Of a stretch of DNA of 64,000 nt, positions 9,284-18,277 are shown piece by piece. Under the pieces are notes generated by a model. That model worked only from the letters and a program-made list of their open reading frames with translations. It made no database searches and had not been told where the DNA came from. The DNA is taken from assembly GCF_003544895.1 (NCBI RefSeq), contig NZ_CP032125.1:3176001-3240000 (forward strand), in the 5' to 3' direction. Every line of letters starts with the position of its first letter. Position 1 is the first letter of the stretch. The position numbers and the translations under genes were made by a program. Source of the stretch: Profundibacter amoris (GTDB taxonomy: Bacteria > Pseudomonadota > Alphaproteobacteria > Rhodobacterales > Rhodobacteraceae).

Positions 9284-10762
9284 ATGCTTGAATCCGCGAC
9301 TAATCTGAAAGACCTGCTAAAGGATCCCACGTTGCTGGCCACCAAAGGCTATGTGAATGGCGAATGGACCAATGCCAGCGACGGCAACCGCTTTGACGTG
9401 ACCAACCCTGCGCGCGGGGATGTGGTCTGTCAGGTGGCCGACCTGACCCGCGCGGATGTGAACCGCGCCATTGCGGCGGCACAGGTGGCCCAGAAAAAAT
9501 GGGCAGCCGTGACCGCCAAGGAACGCGCCAACACCCTGCGGGCGTGGTATGACCTGATGATGGAAAACGCCGACGATCTGGCCACCATCCTGACCGCCGA
9601 AATGGGCAAACCCTTTGCCGAGGCACGCGGCGAGATCGTCTATGGCGCGTCCTTCATCGAATGGTTCGCCGAAGAGGCCAAGCGCGTTTACGGCGAAACC
9701 ATTCCGGGCCATGCACCGGACAAACGCATCACCGTGATCAAGCAGCCGATCGGCGTTGTCGGCTCGATCACCCCGTGGAATTTCCCCAACGCGATGATCA
9801 CCCGCAAGGCGGGTCCGGCCATCGCCGCCGGCTGCGCCTTTGTCGCCCGCCCCGCCGCCGAAACACCGCTGTCGGCGCTGGCGCTGGCGGTGCTGGCCGA
9901 TCGCGCGGGCATCCCTGCGGGGGTGTTCAATGTGGTGCCCTCGACCCATTCGTCGGATGTGGGCAAGGAATTCTGCGAAAACCCGATTGTGCGCAAATTG
10001 ACCTTTACCGGCTCGACCGAAGTGGGCCGCATCCTGTTGCGGCAGGCCGCCGATCAGGTGATGAAATGCTCGATGGAACTGGGTGGCAACGCGCCGTTTA
10101 TCGTGTTCGACGACGCGGATCTGGACGCCGCAGTCGAAGGCGCGATGATCTGCAAATTCCGCAACAACGGCCAGACCTGCGTCTGCGCCAACCGGATCTA
10201 TGTGCAGGCCGGAGTCTATGACGAATTCGCCAAGAAACTGGCCGTGGCCGTCAAAGGACTGAACGTGGGTGACGGGTTGAAAGACGGCATCACCACCGGC
10301 CCGCTGATCAATCAGGATGCGGTTGAAAAGGTGCAGGAACATCTGGACGACGCCACCGCCAAAGGCGCGGAAATCCTGATGGGCGGCAAGGGGCACAATC
10401 TGGGCGGCACATTCTATCAGCCAACCGTTGTAACCGGCGTTACGCAGGATATGCAGGTGGCGCAGGATGAAACCTTCGGCCCGCTGGCCGCCCTGTTCAA
10501 ATTCGAAACCGAGGACGAGGTAATCGAGATGGCCAATGACACCATTTTCGGTCTGGCCTCCTATTTCTACGCCAAAGATCTGTCGCGCGTTTACAAGGTA
10601 GCCGAGGCGCTGGAATACGGCATGGTCGGCATCAACACTGGCATCATTTCCACCGAAGTCGCCCCCTTTGGCGGGGTCAAGCAATCGGGTCTGGGCCGCG
10701 AAGGCAGTCGTCACGGAATGGAAGATTACCTTGAAATGAAATACCTCTGCATGTCGGTCTAG
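9284..10762 (+). CDS. gabD: NAD(P)-dependent succinate-semialdehyde dehydrogenase
   Basis: Oxidises succinate semialdehyde to succinate, linking GABA and related C4 compounds to the TCA cycle. The 492-residue protein matches the GabD subgroup throughout: KGYVNGEW near the start, TPWNFP for the cofactor, the general base E265 in MELGGNAPF, and the catalytic cysteine C299 in [11 protein letters not shown], with the second cysteine two residues later that is typical of GabD. The ATG is preceded by AGGAGA at 9273. A run of nine T residues lies just before that ribosome site. No GABA aminotransferase gene is adjacent; the gene stands alone between a divergent hydrolase operon and a convergent gene. 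Confidence 0.9.
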   Translation: MLESATNLKDLLKDPTLLATKGYVNGEWTNASDGNRFDVTNPARGDVVCQVADLTRADVNRAIAAAQVAQKKWAAVTAKERANTLRAWYDLMMENADDLATILTAEMGKPFAEARGEIVYGASFIEWFAEEAKRVYGETIPGHAPDKRITVIKQPIGVVGSITPWNFPNAMITRKAGPAIAAGCAFVARPAAETPLSALALAVLADRAGIPAGVFNVVPSTHSSDVGKEFCENPIVRKLTFTGSTEVGRILLRQAADQVMKCSMELGGNAPFIVFDDADLDAAVEGAMICKFRNNGQTCVCANRIYVQAGVYDEFAKKLAVAVKGLNVGDGLKDGITTGPLINQDAVEKVQEHLDDATAKGAEILMGGKGHNLGGTFYQPTVVTGVTQDMQVAQDETFGPLAALFKFETEDEVIEMANDTIFGLASYFYAKDLSRVYKVAEALEYGMVGINTGIISTEVAPFGGVKQSGLGREGSRHGMEDYLEMKYLCMSV

Positions 10763-10771
10763 GGGCTGGTG

Positions 10772-12709
10772 CTACTCCTCTTGGGTTAAATTCCAGGAAT
10801 AGCCGTTGTTGTCATGCATCCGCCTGATATCGCGAATAACATCGGGTGCCACGTCTGGTGGCACCTGACGTGTTTTGGTGTGCAGGGTCCACTTCAGCTC
10901 CATCCCCCCGCCATCCGAACTGGTGCCTTCGAATTTGAAGGAAAACGCAGGGTTGTCTATCACAACCATATCCGGTGCCCGAAATTCGATCGGTGCTCTT
11001 TTGACAACCACCCGGTGCGTGCGCTGGAATTGGTAAGGGATGGCCATTGGATTCCGCCGCTGATGCGCACGCAGATTTTCCAATGACGACAGGTAATCCT
11101 CTTCTCTGAAGGGAAAATCCTCTTGCAATTCCTTTTGCTCGAAGTCTGCTTGCGGAAGGAAATAGGATTCCACCACACGAAATACATTGTTGTCGGGGTC
11201 GTCGATAACCCTTGTTTCCTGACTTTTTCGAAGCCCGGGGTAATTCTGTGCGTAATAATCAAAATACCGCTGCCGAATAACCGAAGGGGCCTCGTTCTGC
11301 CAATAGGCACGCTGATTTGTTGCGGCTTCGCCGGTGTATTCAGTGTTAACACCCAGTAATACACCCAGATCGGAAAAGATAAACATCTCGAGGATTTCAA
11401 CACGATCTGCGGTTTTTGCATTTGGGGAAATCTGTACGATACTAGCCTTGTCTTTTTGCCCCAAAGGCAACACATAACCATAGTCGGGTATCACAAGCTG
11501 ATCCGGGGTCCTGCCCCCTTCATAAGAAGCTGTCGGATCCATCCAGACGGTTTGGCCATCCAGTTGCGCCCCGACAATCATATGGTCAAAAGCATTGCCG
11601 CTGGGTAGACGATTTACGATCTGGTGGCCCAGTTTCAGATTGGCAAGTGCGACAACCGAATGTACGCCCAGTTCTGCCAGCGTGGTTTTCAACAGCAGGG
11701 ATTTGTCTTTGCAATCCCCGAACCCCTGCCGGATAACCGTCTGCGGATCGCGCGCGACATAGCCGCCTTTGCCAATCTCGATTCCAACATAGCGAATTTC
11801 GTTCTGCACCAAACGCAGAGCAGCGACCACCTGTTCGGACGGGTCTGTATAATTCTTGCGGATCTGGTCAATTTTGGCCAACCATTCATCACTCAGCTTT
11901 TGCGGCTGGTTGTAATCATCGCGAAAAGCTGCCGCCACCTCGTCCCAGTTATTATATGCCGAATAGGATATATAAGCCCTGTCCCTGTATCCTGCCGGCA
12001 CAGCATCTTCCAACGGGGGCGGGATAATATCACCACGACGCCAGCGATAGGCGGTCGTTTCATCCCCTTCTTCCTTGTTATATTCCACTTGATCAAGCAT
12101 GGGCTGAAAGAAAACCGGCCTGTCATTTGGCCAATGCAGCAATACCTGTGTCAACCCGACCGGCACGGAATATTCCAGCCAGTACCCATCGCTGAATGTT
12201 GACCCTTTGTATCGGGGTTGTTCATCCCAGATAACCTCGGTTTCAATCACATCCCCGACCCGCACATCCGTCAGATCGGTATAGATGGTCTGCCCGCCAT
12301 CAATGATCCCGCGCTCCAGATCGGTTTCGCGTTGAAATACACGAAAAGTCACCTGATCCTTCAATTCTTCCTTTACCCCGTCACGGCTGCGACTAAGGGA
12401 TACCAGATTCATCACTTCAAATGACGGGTCAATCTCGAAGCTTAAACTGCCCGCATTTTCCAGCCCTTTGCGGTTCAGGATTTTCTTGACAATATGCACA
12501 TAGATTTGGCGGCGTTCACCCACCCAACGGATCTGTTTGTCAACCAGCAGGTAGTAAATCCCGCCCGTGACATAGGCGATATGATCCGGATTCATTTCGG
12601 GGACGGGGGTTTGCTCAATCCAGTCCGGAGTATCAATTTTTTCAAACAGGTCCGCCCTTGCCGCCGTCGCCGACAGCAAAACCCAGACAAATATAACAAA
12701 CAAACGCAT
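10772..12709 (-). CDS. Exported DUF3857/transglutaminase-like protein
   Basis: A 645-residue protein with an N-terminal signal sequence (MRLFVIFVWVLLSATAARA), so it acts in the periplasm or envelope. The first half is a DUF3857-type beta domain and the middle is a transglutaminase-like cysteine-peptidase fold, with a plausible triad C333 (GDCKDKS), H376 (FDHMIVG) and D391 (MDPTAS). Such proteins are widespread in proteobacteria and their substrates are unknown. The start is the ATG after GGGAAG; an upstream ATG would bury the signal peptide. Base composition is visibly more AT-rich than the flanking genes, and codon choice differs, which may mean a different history. It is convergent with gabD, with only a few bases between stops. 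Confidence 0.85.
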   Translation of the reverse strand: MRLFVIFVWVLLSATAARADLFEKIDTPDWIEQTPVPEMNPDHIAYVTGGIYYLLVDKQIRWVGERRQIYVHIVKKILNRKGLENAGSLSFEIDPSFEVMNLVSLSRSRDGVKEELKDQVTFRVFQRETDLERGIIDGGQTIYTDLTDVRVGDVIETEVIWDEQPRYKGSTFSDGYWLEYSVPVGLTQVLLHWPNDRPVFFQPMLDQVEYNKEEGDETTAYRWRRGDIIPPPLEDAVPAGYRDRAYISYSAYNNWDEVAAAFRDDYNQPQKLSDEWLAKIDQIRKNYTDPSEQVVAALRLVQNEIRYVGIEIGKGGYVARDPQTVIRQGFGDCKDKSLLLKTTLAELGVHSVVALANLKLGHQIVNRLPSGNAFDHMIVGAQLDGQTVWMDPTASYEGGRTPDQLVIPDYGYVLPLGQKDKASIVQISPNAKTADRVEILEMFIFSDLGVLLGVNTEYTGEAATNQRAYWQNEAPSVIRQRYFDYYAQNYPGLRKSQETRVIDDPDNNVFRVVESYFLPQADFEQKELQEDFPFREEDYLSSLENLRAHQRRNPMAIPYQFQRTHRVVVKRAPIEFRAPDMVVIDNPAFSFKFEGTSSDGGGMELKWTLHTKTRQVPPDVAPDVIRDIRRMHDNNGYSWNLTQEE

Positions 12710-12841
12710 TTTCTTCCCGTTCCCCTTGCAACCTTCCGGCAGGCTACTATGCAAGGTTATCATCTGCAATATCCTGCCACCGGCAATTTTTTTGAACTAT
12801 TTTCCAAGGATTGACGACACCGCCCCGTCTAACAGAATGTA

Positions 12842-13387
12842 ATGCGTATGGAGACCACAGACGAAACACTGGCCCAGTCGGCCGCTGACGGTGATCGCGA
12901 GGCATTCTCGCTTTTGCTGCGGCGCAATTACGACCGCCTGTTCGGCCTGTGTTTCCGCCTGACCGGCACCCGCGCCGATGCCGAGGATCTGACACAGGAC
13001 ATCTGCGCCGCCCTGCCCGCCAAACTGAACGGTTTTCGCGGACAGGCGCGGTTTTCAACTTGGCTCTATCGTGTGGCGGTGAATGCCGCGCACGACCGGC
13101 GCCGCCGCTTTGCCAGCCATGCCCGCGCCGCCGATGGCTGGGGCGATTGGGAGGTCAACCGCGTCGCCGCCAACAAGGAAACGCAGGACGGGATCGACTG
13201 GTTGACCCAATCCATGTCCGCCCTGCCACAAGAACTGCGCGACACGCTGGCGCTGACACTGGAAGAAGAAATGACACACCGCGAGGCAGGCGTTGTTTTA
13301 GGTGTGTCCGAGGGCACAATAAGCTGGCGCATGGCCGAGGTGAAAAAGCACCTGCGCGCCCTGCATGAAAAGGAGCAAAAGGCATGA
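12842..13387 (+). CDS. ECF-type RNA polymerase sigma factor
   Basis: A 181-residue sigma-70-family factor with region 2 (about residues 22-90: DREAFSLLLRRNYDRLF, then AEDLTQDI) and region 4 (about 120-170: LPQELRDTLALTLEEEMTHREAG, then SEGTISWRMAEVKKHL), with no regions 1 or 3, as in ECF factors. The ATG at 12842 has no obvious ribosome site; a second ATG lies two codons in. The stop overlaps the start of the VWA-protein gene (ATGA), a coupling usual between ECF factors and their anti-sigma partners. The promoter region is short (132 bases) and shared with the divergent DUF3857 gene. Confidence 0.92.
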   Translation: MRMETTDETLAQSAADGDREAFSLLLRRNYDRLFGLCFRLTGTRADAEDLTQDICAALPAKLNGFRGQARFSTWLYRVAVNAAHDRRRRFASHARAADGWGDWEVNRVAANKETQDGIDWLTQSMSALPQELRDTLALTLEEEMTHREAGVVLGVSEGTISWRMAEVKKHLRALHEKEQKA

Positions 13388-15366
13388 CAGACGACCTGAA
13401 GCACCTGCAAGATGCCATGAAAGCGGCCACGCCCGGGCCGTCCAGAAAAGAGGATGATCTGGCGCTGGCGATGAAAAACTTTGACGATTTTCACGGCGCC
13501 CGCCAAGGATCGACCAATGCCGCGCGTCCTACTTCTGATCGCCCCACACACCGCTTGGGGCTTAGCTCAGGAGTATTCAAAATGTTTCATTCCCTAACCA
13601 CCCGCGGCGCATTGGCCGCCACCACCTCGATTGTTGCCGTCGGCATTGGTGTGCTTTTCTACACCCAGCAGGGGGGTACAACATTCGATTTGCCCAAACC
13701 GGAACCGGTTATCAACGAAACACCAGCGGCCCCCGCCGCACCGCAGAAAGCTGCACAGGCAGCCGAACCGGTTGCGCCCGTTATTGCAGAACCGGCGCCC
13801 TCCCGCCGTGTCCGTAGCGAGGCCGAGGGCGCACCCGAAGCGCCTGTTCTGGATCAGGGACTTGCTGCTTCCGAAACTCCGATGGTGCGCAAAATGGCAC
13901 CTTCGGCTGTTGGCGGCATTACAGGCGGGGCCATTGGGTATAATGATCCGGCCATTGCCCCCACACCCAACACCGAAACCTTCGCCAACGCCGATGCGAA
14001 CCCCGTGAAAATCACCACCGAAGATTCTGTTTCCACCTTCTCGATCGATGTTGATACCGCGTCCTATGCCATCGTGCGCTCCAGCCTGATGAACGGACAA
14101 CTGCCCGCCCCCGACGCCGTGCGGATCGAGGAAATGGTCAACTATTTCCCCTACAACTACCCCGCCCCCGAAGCCGGCGAAGCCCCGTTCAAACCCACCG
14201 TCACCGTGCTGCAAACCCCGTGGAACAGCGGAACAAAGCTGGTGCATATCGGCATACAGGGCGAATTGCCTGCGCTTAAGGATCGCCCCCCGCTGAACCT
14301 TGTGTTCCTGATTGATACCTCGGGGTCGATGAACCAGCCCAACAAACTGCCCCTGCTGATCCAGAGTTTCCGCCTTATGCTGTCCCAACTGCACCCCGAT
14401 GACGAAGTATCGATCGTCACCTATGCCGGCAGCGCCGGTCAGGTGCTGGAACCGACACAGGTTTCGGACAAGGCAAAAATCATGGCCGCGCTGGAAAATC
14501 TGCGCGCTGGTGGCGCAACCGCCGGTCAGCAAGGGTTACAACAGGCCTATGCGGTGGCCGAAGGCATGGCCAAAGACGGCGAGGTCAGCCGGATCATTCT
14601 GGCCACGGATGGCGATTTCAACGTCGGCATCAGCAACCCCGAGGCGCTGAAAGATTTCATCGCCAAGAAACGCGAAAGCGGCACTTACCTGTCGGTACTG
14701 GGTTTCGGGCGCGGCAATCTGGATGACGCCACCATGCAGGCGCTGGCACAAAACGGCAACGGCACGGCGGCCTATATCGATACCCTGTCCGAGGCACAAA
14801 AGGTGCTGGTGGACCAGCTAAGCGGTGAATTGTTCCCGATTGCCAATGATGTGAAAATTCAGGTCGAGTTCAACCCTGCGCAAATTGCCGAATACCGCCT
14901 GATCGGCTATGAAACCCGCGCCCTGAACCGCGAGGATTTCAACAACGACAAGGTGGACGCTGGCGAGATTGGTGCAGGCCACACCGTCACCGCAATTTAC
15001 GAAATCACGCCGGTTGGCTCGGACGCCATCCTGCATGACGCGCTGCGCTATCAGCCGGCGGCAGAAACGGATGACAGTGGTGAATTGGGCTTCCTGAAAC
15101 TGCGCTACAAGGAACCGGGCGAGGATATCAGCAAACTGCTGACCACGCCCATCACCCCGGGTATGGGGCAGGCCACCGATGATGTGCGTTTCTCGGTTGC
15201 GATTGCCGGTTTCGGGCAGTTGCTGAAAGACGGCAAATATCTGCAAGGTTGGGGGTATAACGATCTGATCACGCTGGCGAACGCGAACAGGGGGCAGGAT
15301 GCCTATGGTTATCGCTCCGAAGCTGTGAAGCTGATTCGGCTGGCCAAAAGCCTGAGCGGCGGGTAA
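13384..15366 (+). CDS. Membrane-anchored VWA-domain protein (YfbK-like), partner of the ECF sigma factor
   Basis: A 660-residue protein in three parts. The first 70 residues are charged and predicted cytosolic. One transmembrane segment follows (about 75-93), then a low-complexity Pro/Ala region. From about residue 215 there is a YfbK-type N-terminal domain (TFSIDVDTASYA) and a von Willebrand factor A domain with an intact metal-ion site, D311-T-S-G-S. The C-terminal part matches the domain that follows VWA in YfbK-like proteins. The gene overlaps the sigma-factor gene by four bases, so the cytosolic N-terminus may bind the sigma factor; that is inference. An internal CAGGAG-ATG at residue 67 could allow a shorter product. 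A terminator follows directly. Confidence 0.88.
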   Translation: MTDDLKHLQDAMKAATPGPSRKEDDLALAMKNFDDFHGARQGSTNAARPTSDRPTHRLGLSSGVFKMFHSLTTRGALAATTSIVAVGIGVLFYTQQGGTTFDLPKPEPVINETPAAPAAPQKAAQAAEPVAPVIAEPAPSRRVRSEAEGAPEAPVLDQGLAASETPMVRKMAPSAVGGITGGAIGYNDPAIAPTPNTETFANADANPVKITTEDSVSTFSIDVDTASYAIVRSSLMNGQLPAPDAVRIEEMVNYFPYNYPAPEAGEAPFKPTVTVLQTPWNSGTKLVHIGIQGELPALKDRPPLNLVFLIDTSGSMNQPNKLPLLIQSFRLMLSQLHPDDEVSIVTYAGSAGQVLEPTQVSDKAKIMAALENLRAGGATAGQQGLQQAYAVAEGMAKDGEVSRIILATDGDFNVGISNPEALKDFIAKKRESGTYLSVLGFGRGNLDDATMQALAQNGNGTAAYIDTLSEAQKVLVDQLSGELFPIANDVKIQVEFNPAQIAEYRLIGYETRALNREDFNNDKVDAGEIGAGHTVTAIYEITPVGSDAILHDALRYQPAAETDDSGELGFLKLRYKEPGEDISKLLTTPITPGMGQATDDVRFSVAIAGFGQLLKDGKYLQGWGYNDLITLANANRGQDAYGYRSEAVKLIRLAKSLSGG

Positions 15367-15369
15367 CCC

Positions 15370-15397
15370 GTTCCGGCCCACGCGCCGGAACCTTTTC
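15370..15397 (+). terminator. Rho-independent terminator of the sigma/VWA operon
   Basis: GTTCCGGC (15370-15377) pairs with GCCGGAAC (15384-15391) around CCACGC, followed by TTTTCTT. It lies 4 bases after the VWA-protein stop. Confidence 0.8.
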
Positions 15398-15404
15398 TTC
15401 AAAG

Positions 15405-15432
15405 CAAAAAGGCCCCGCATCATGTGCGGGGC
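15405..15432 (-). terminator. Rho-independent terminator on the minus strand
   Basis: GCCCCGCA (15412-15419) pairs with TGCGGGGC (15425-15432). On the minus strand the stem is followed by CTTTTTG, so it ends transcription coming from the Hsp20 gene. Confidence 0.8.
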
Positions 15433-15445
15433 AGCAACACGGCAA

Positions 15446-15474
15446 AGGGCGCAAAGCAACCCGCTTTGCGCCCT
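15446..15474. repeat. Strong 12-bp hairpin between VWA and Hsp20 genes
   Basis: AGGGCGCAAAGC (15446-15457) is the exact reverse complement of GCTTTGCGCCCT (15463-15474), with a 5-base loop. It precedes the minus-strand terminator in Hsp20 transcripts and may protect the 3' end of that mRNA. Confidence 0.7.
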
Positions 15475-15500
15475 GTTTCATACCAAAACCTGAAAAGACG

Positions 15501-15983
15501 TTAGTGCGTCTTCTTGGCTTTCTTCGGTTTGTTTTCCACCGCCTTGGCATCGACCGGCAGATCGGACGCAATTTTGATCTGGCGTGGTTTCAATGCCTCT
15601 GGCACTTCGCGTACCAGATCGATGTGCAGCATCCCGTCAGTGTGGGCAGCCCCCACAACGCGGACATGTTCGGCCAGATGGAAGCGGCGTTCAAACGCGC
15701 GGGTGGCAATGCCGCGATGCAGATAGACGCGATCATCGTCTTCCTCGGCTTTGCGGGCAGTGACGATCAATGCCCCCTCACGCACTTCGACCGACAGGTC
15801 ATCATCGGAAAAACCCGCAACGGCAATGGTGATCCGCCAGGCGTCTTCACCTGTTTTTTCGATGTTGTAAGGGGGGTAGCTTTGCTTGCCGGCGTCATTG
15901 GTGAACACGCGGTCCATCAGGTCGGCGATCTGGTCAAAACCGACAGTGGCACGGTAAAGCGGTGTAAGGTCAAGATTTCTCAT
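15501..15983 (-). CDS. Hsp20-family small heat-shock protein (IbpA-like)
   Basis: ATP-independent holdase chaperone of 160 residues. The central alpha-crystallin domain (about residues 30-125) starts with YPPYNIEK and contains the usual beta strands, including the stretch GIATRAFERRFHLAEHV of bacterial IbpA proteins. The C-terminal tail is lysine-rich (KPKKAKKTH) and no I-x-I anchoring motif is evident. The chosen ATG has AAGGA 10 bases upstream; an ATG seven codons earlier lies on top of that ribosome site. A heat-shock-type promoter about 100 bases upstream is described separately. Confidence 0.92.
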   Translation of the reverse strand: MRNLDLTPLYRATVGFDQIADLMDRVFTNDAGKQSYPPYNIEKTGEDAWRITIAVAGFSDDDLSVEVREGALIVTARKAEEDDDRVYLHRGIATRAFERRFHLAEHVRVVGAAHTDGMLHIDLVREVPEALKPRQIKIASDLPVDAKAVENKPKKAKKTH

Positions 15984-16083
15984 GGTTTTTTCATCCTTCT
16001 TCAAGCGATAAAATGTGGTGCCTTCCGGTATTGGACAGGCTATTTTGCTGACCGGACCCGCTAAACGGCATCCGGCTGATATT

Positions 16084-16113
16084 TAGATATGTAAGCGATT
16101 TTTAGGTTTCAAG
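16084..16113 (-). promoter_or_regulatory. Probable RpoH (sigma-32) promoter for the Hsp20 gene
   Basis: Read on the minus strand, CTTGAA (16113-16108) is followed after 16 bases by CATATCTA (16091-16084). This fits the alphaproteobacterial RpoH pattern of CTTG and a TAT-type -10 element. The resulting leader would be roughly 95 bases long. Confidence 0.5.
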
Positions 16114-16116
16114 GCC

Positions 16117-16935
16117 CTAAGGGCGGACAAATTTCGCACCCGTATGATCCAGCGGCCCTCGCAAAATTATTCGCTGTGATGCCGGTTCCACCTTTTGAAA
16201 CGGCCCTTCGGTTTCTTTCAGCTTTGCCAGAACCACTTCCAGCGGTTCGGCCAGCGACATGCCAAGGGCAACCTTTCGCCCCTGCACCTCGGCCATTGCC
16301 GAGACCACCGATACAATTTGCGGGTTGCCGTTTTCCATATTGAAGACCGGCGCCCCGCTGGCCCCGAAATCCACATCGCACGACATAATCAAATTCCCCG
16401 ATTGCCGCGCCAGCACGCGACAGCTTTCTTCAATCGACGGGGAATCAGACCGCCCGCGGGCATAGGAAACCACCCCGACAGTCGCCCCTTTGCGCGGCCT
16501 TGGACCAGTGGCAAACGGCGTGATCGAGGTTTTCTGGATAGGCCGGGTCAATTGCAAGACGGCAATATCGTTGCGCACACGGATATCACTGGAATTCACC
16601 GCATAGGTATAATCCGGATGCACCACCGCCCGTTTCACACGGGCATAGGCCGTGGCCCGCCCGCCGCGCCATCCGGCCAGAAACTCGATCTTGGTGGCGT
16701 CCACCTGTTTGCGGCTATCCTTGTCAAACATGCAATGCGCTGCGGTCAGCACCAGATCCGGCGCGATCAAGGCACCTGTGCACATGCTGTTTCCGGCGAT
16801 GTTCAAGCGCCCCACGGCCTCCCAGCCGCGACTGTCGTCACCGGTTATCATGGCACGCAGCCCGCTATGTTCCTCGGAATATCCTACCGAGGCAAAACCG
16901 GCCAGAAAGACCAGAACGCTCAAGAAAAACCGCAT
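16117..16935 (-). CDS. Secreted trypsin-like serine protease (S1 family)
   Basis: A 272-residue protein with a signal peptide (MRFFLSVLVFLAGFASVGYS, cleavage near residue 20). The chymotrypsin-fold triad is complete: H67 in TAAHC, D123 in NDIAVLQL and S193 in GASGAPVF. The glutamyl-endopeptidase/V8-like layout, with no PDZ domain, separates it from DegP/HtrA proteases. It probably acts in the periplasm or outside the cell. The gene stands alone between Hsp20 and glcF on the same strand, with 46 bases to the glycolate oxidase genes upstream, so read-through from that operon is possible. Confidence 0.9.
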   Translation of the reverse strand: MRFFLSVLVFLAGFASVGYSEEHSGLRAMITGDDSRGWEAVGRLNIAGNSMCTGALIAPDLVLTAAHCMFDKDSRKQVDATKIEFLAGWRGGRATAYARVKRAVVHPDYTYAVNSSDIRVRNDIAVLQLTRPIQKTSITPFATGPRPRKGATVGVVSYARGRSDSPSIEESCRVLARQSGNLIMSCDVDFGASGAPVFNMENGNPQIVSVVSAMAEVQGRKVALGMSLAEPLEVVLAKLKETEGPFQKVEPASQRIILRGPLDHTGAKFVRP

Positions 16936-16981
16936 ACTTCCTCCGTTACTTGCCGCATCCTAACGGCCCGTTACGGCGAGA

Positions 16982-18277
16982 TTAAGGCTGATTTCCCGAA
17001 ATTGCACGCGGTTTCGGCCCGCCCAGCGCCCAGTCCAGCAATTCGACCGTATGCACCACCGGCACTTCGGTGCCCCCGCCAATCTGGATCATACAGCCGA
17101 TATTACCAGCAGCGATCACATCCGGCGCCTTGGCCTCGAGCGTGCGCACCTTGCGGACCTGCAACTCCTTGGAAATCTCAGGCTGCATCAGATTATAGGT
17201 CCCGGCCGAGCCGCAGCATAGATGGCTGTCCGCCGGCTCCACCACCTCGAACCCCGCGCGTTTCAGCAAGGTTTTCGGGTGGGTTTTCACCTGTTGCCCA
17301 TGTTGCAGCGAGCAGGCCGCGTGATAGGCTACGCGCATATCCTTGGCCGCACTTTCGGGAAATTCCAGCGTCGCCAGCAATTCGCTGACATCCATCGCCA
17401 GCCCTGCAATCACCGCCGCGTCTTCGGCCAGTGGATCATTGCGGAACATATGTCCGTAATCCTTGACCGTGGTGCCACAGCCCGAGGTGTTGATCACCAC
17501 CGCATCCAGCCCCTCGCCCCTGACTTCCCGCATCCACGCCGCGATATTTGCCGCCGCCGATCCATGCGCCTGCTTGTCCTTGCCCATGTGGTGCGTCAAG
17601 GCCCCGCAACAGCCCATGCCCTGTGCAATCACCACCTCGCATCCCAGCCGCCGCAACAGCCGGATGGTGGCATCGTTGATATCCGTATTCAGCGCCTTTT
17701 GCGCACAACCGGTCAGCAGCGCCACCCGTTTGCGGCGTTCCCCTTTGGCCGCAAACACCTGCGGGTCATCATTGCGGCTGACCGACGGGATGCGTTTGGG
17801 CGCCATCTCCAGCATGGCACGCAACCGCGCATCCGGCACCAGCGCGCGAAACGGCCGCCCGATTTTCGCCCCCAACAGCGCCAGCCGGAACCTTTTGGGA
17901 TAAGGAATGACCGCCGCCAGAACCCAGCGCAAAGCGCGATCCATCAGGGGGCGTTTGTAGGTCTTCTCGATATAGCTGCGGGCGTAATCCACCAGATGCA
18001 TATAATGCACACCGGACGGACAAGTCGTCATACAGGCCAGACAGGACAGGCATTTGTCCACATGCTCGACCGTCTTTTTATCCGCTGGCCGCCCTTCCTC
18101 CAGCATATCCTTGATCAGATAAATCCGCCCGCGCGGGCTGTCCAGCTCATCGCCCAGCACCTGATAGGTCGGGCAGGTCGCCGTGCAAAACCCGCAATGC
18201 ACACAGGCGCGCAGAATTTCATTTGCGCGCTGGATATTCGGGTCGCGCATTTGTTCGGGGGTAAAGTTCGTTTGCAT
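16982..18277 (-). CDS. glcF: Glycolate oxidase iron-sulfur subunit
   Basis: Electron-transfer subunit of membrane-associated glycolate dehydrogenase (glycolate to glyoxylate), 431 residues. Two [4Fe-4S] motifs are complete: C25-x2-C28-x2-C31-x3-C35 followed by P, and C76-x2-C79-x2-C82-x3-C86 followed by P. Two CCG (cysteine-rich) domains follow, with CCGAL and CCGSAG. It is the last gene of glcDEF: its ATG directly abuts the stop of glcE, with no intervening base, so it is translated by coupling. No malate synthase or transporter gene is adjacent. Confidence 0.95.
   Translation of the reverse strand: MQTNFTPEQMRDPNIQRANEILRACVHCGFCTATCPTYQVLGDELDSPRGRIYLIKDMLEEGRPADKKTVEHVDKCLSCLACMTTCPSGVHYMHLVDYARSYIEKTYKRPLMDRALRWVLAAVIPYPKRFRLALLGAKIGRPFRALVPDARLRAMLEMAPKRIPSVSRNDDPQVFAAKGERRKRVALLTGCAQKALNTDINDATIRLLRRLGCEVVIAQGMGCCGALTHHMGKDKQAHGSAAANIAAWMREVRGEGLDAVVINTSGCGTTVKDYGHMFRNDPLAEDAAVIAGLAMDVSELLATLEFPESAAKDMRVAYHAACSLQHGQQVKTHPKTLLKRAGFEVVEPADSHLCCGSAGTYNLMQPEISKELQVRKVRTLEAKAPDVIAAGNIGCMIQIGGGTEVPVVHTVELLDWALGGPKPRAISGNQP

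Noticed and set aside
12791-12839. ECF-type autoregulatory promoter upstream of the sigma gene
   Set aside because: GAAC and CGTC are present, but 28 bases apart, too far for an ECF promoter; a TTGACG at 12811 has no good -10 element.
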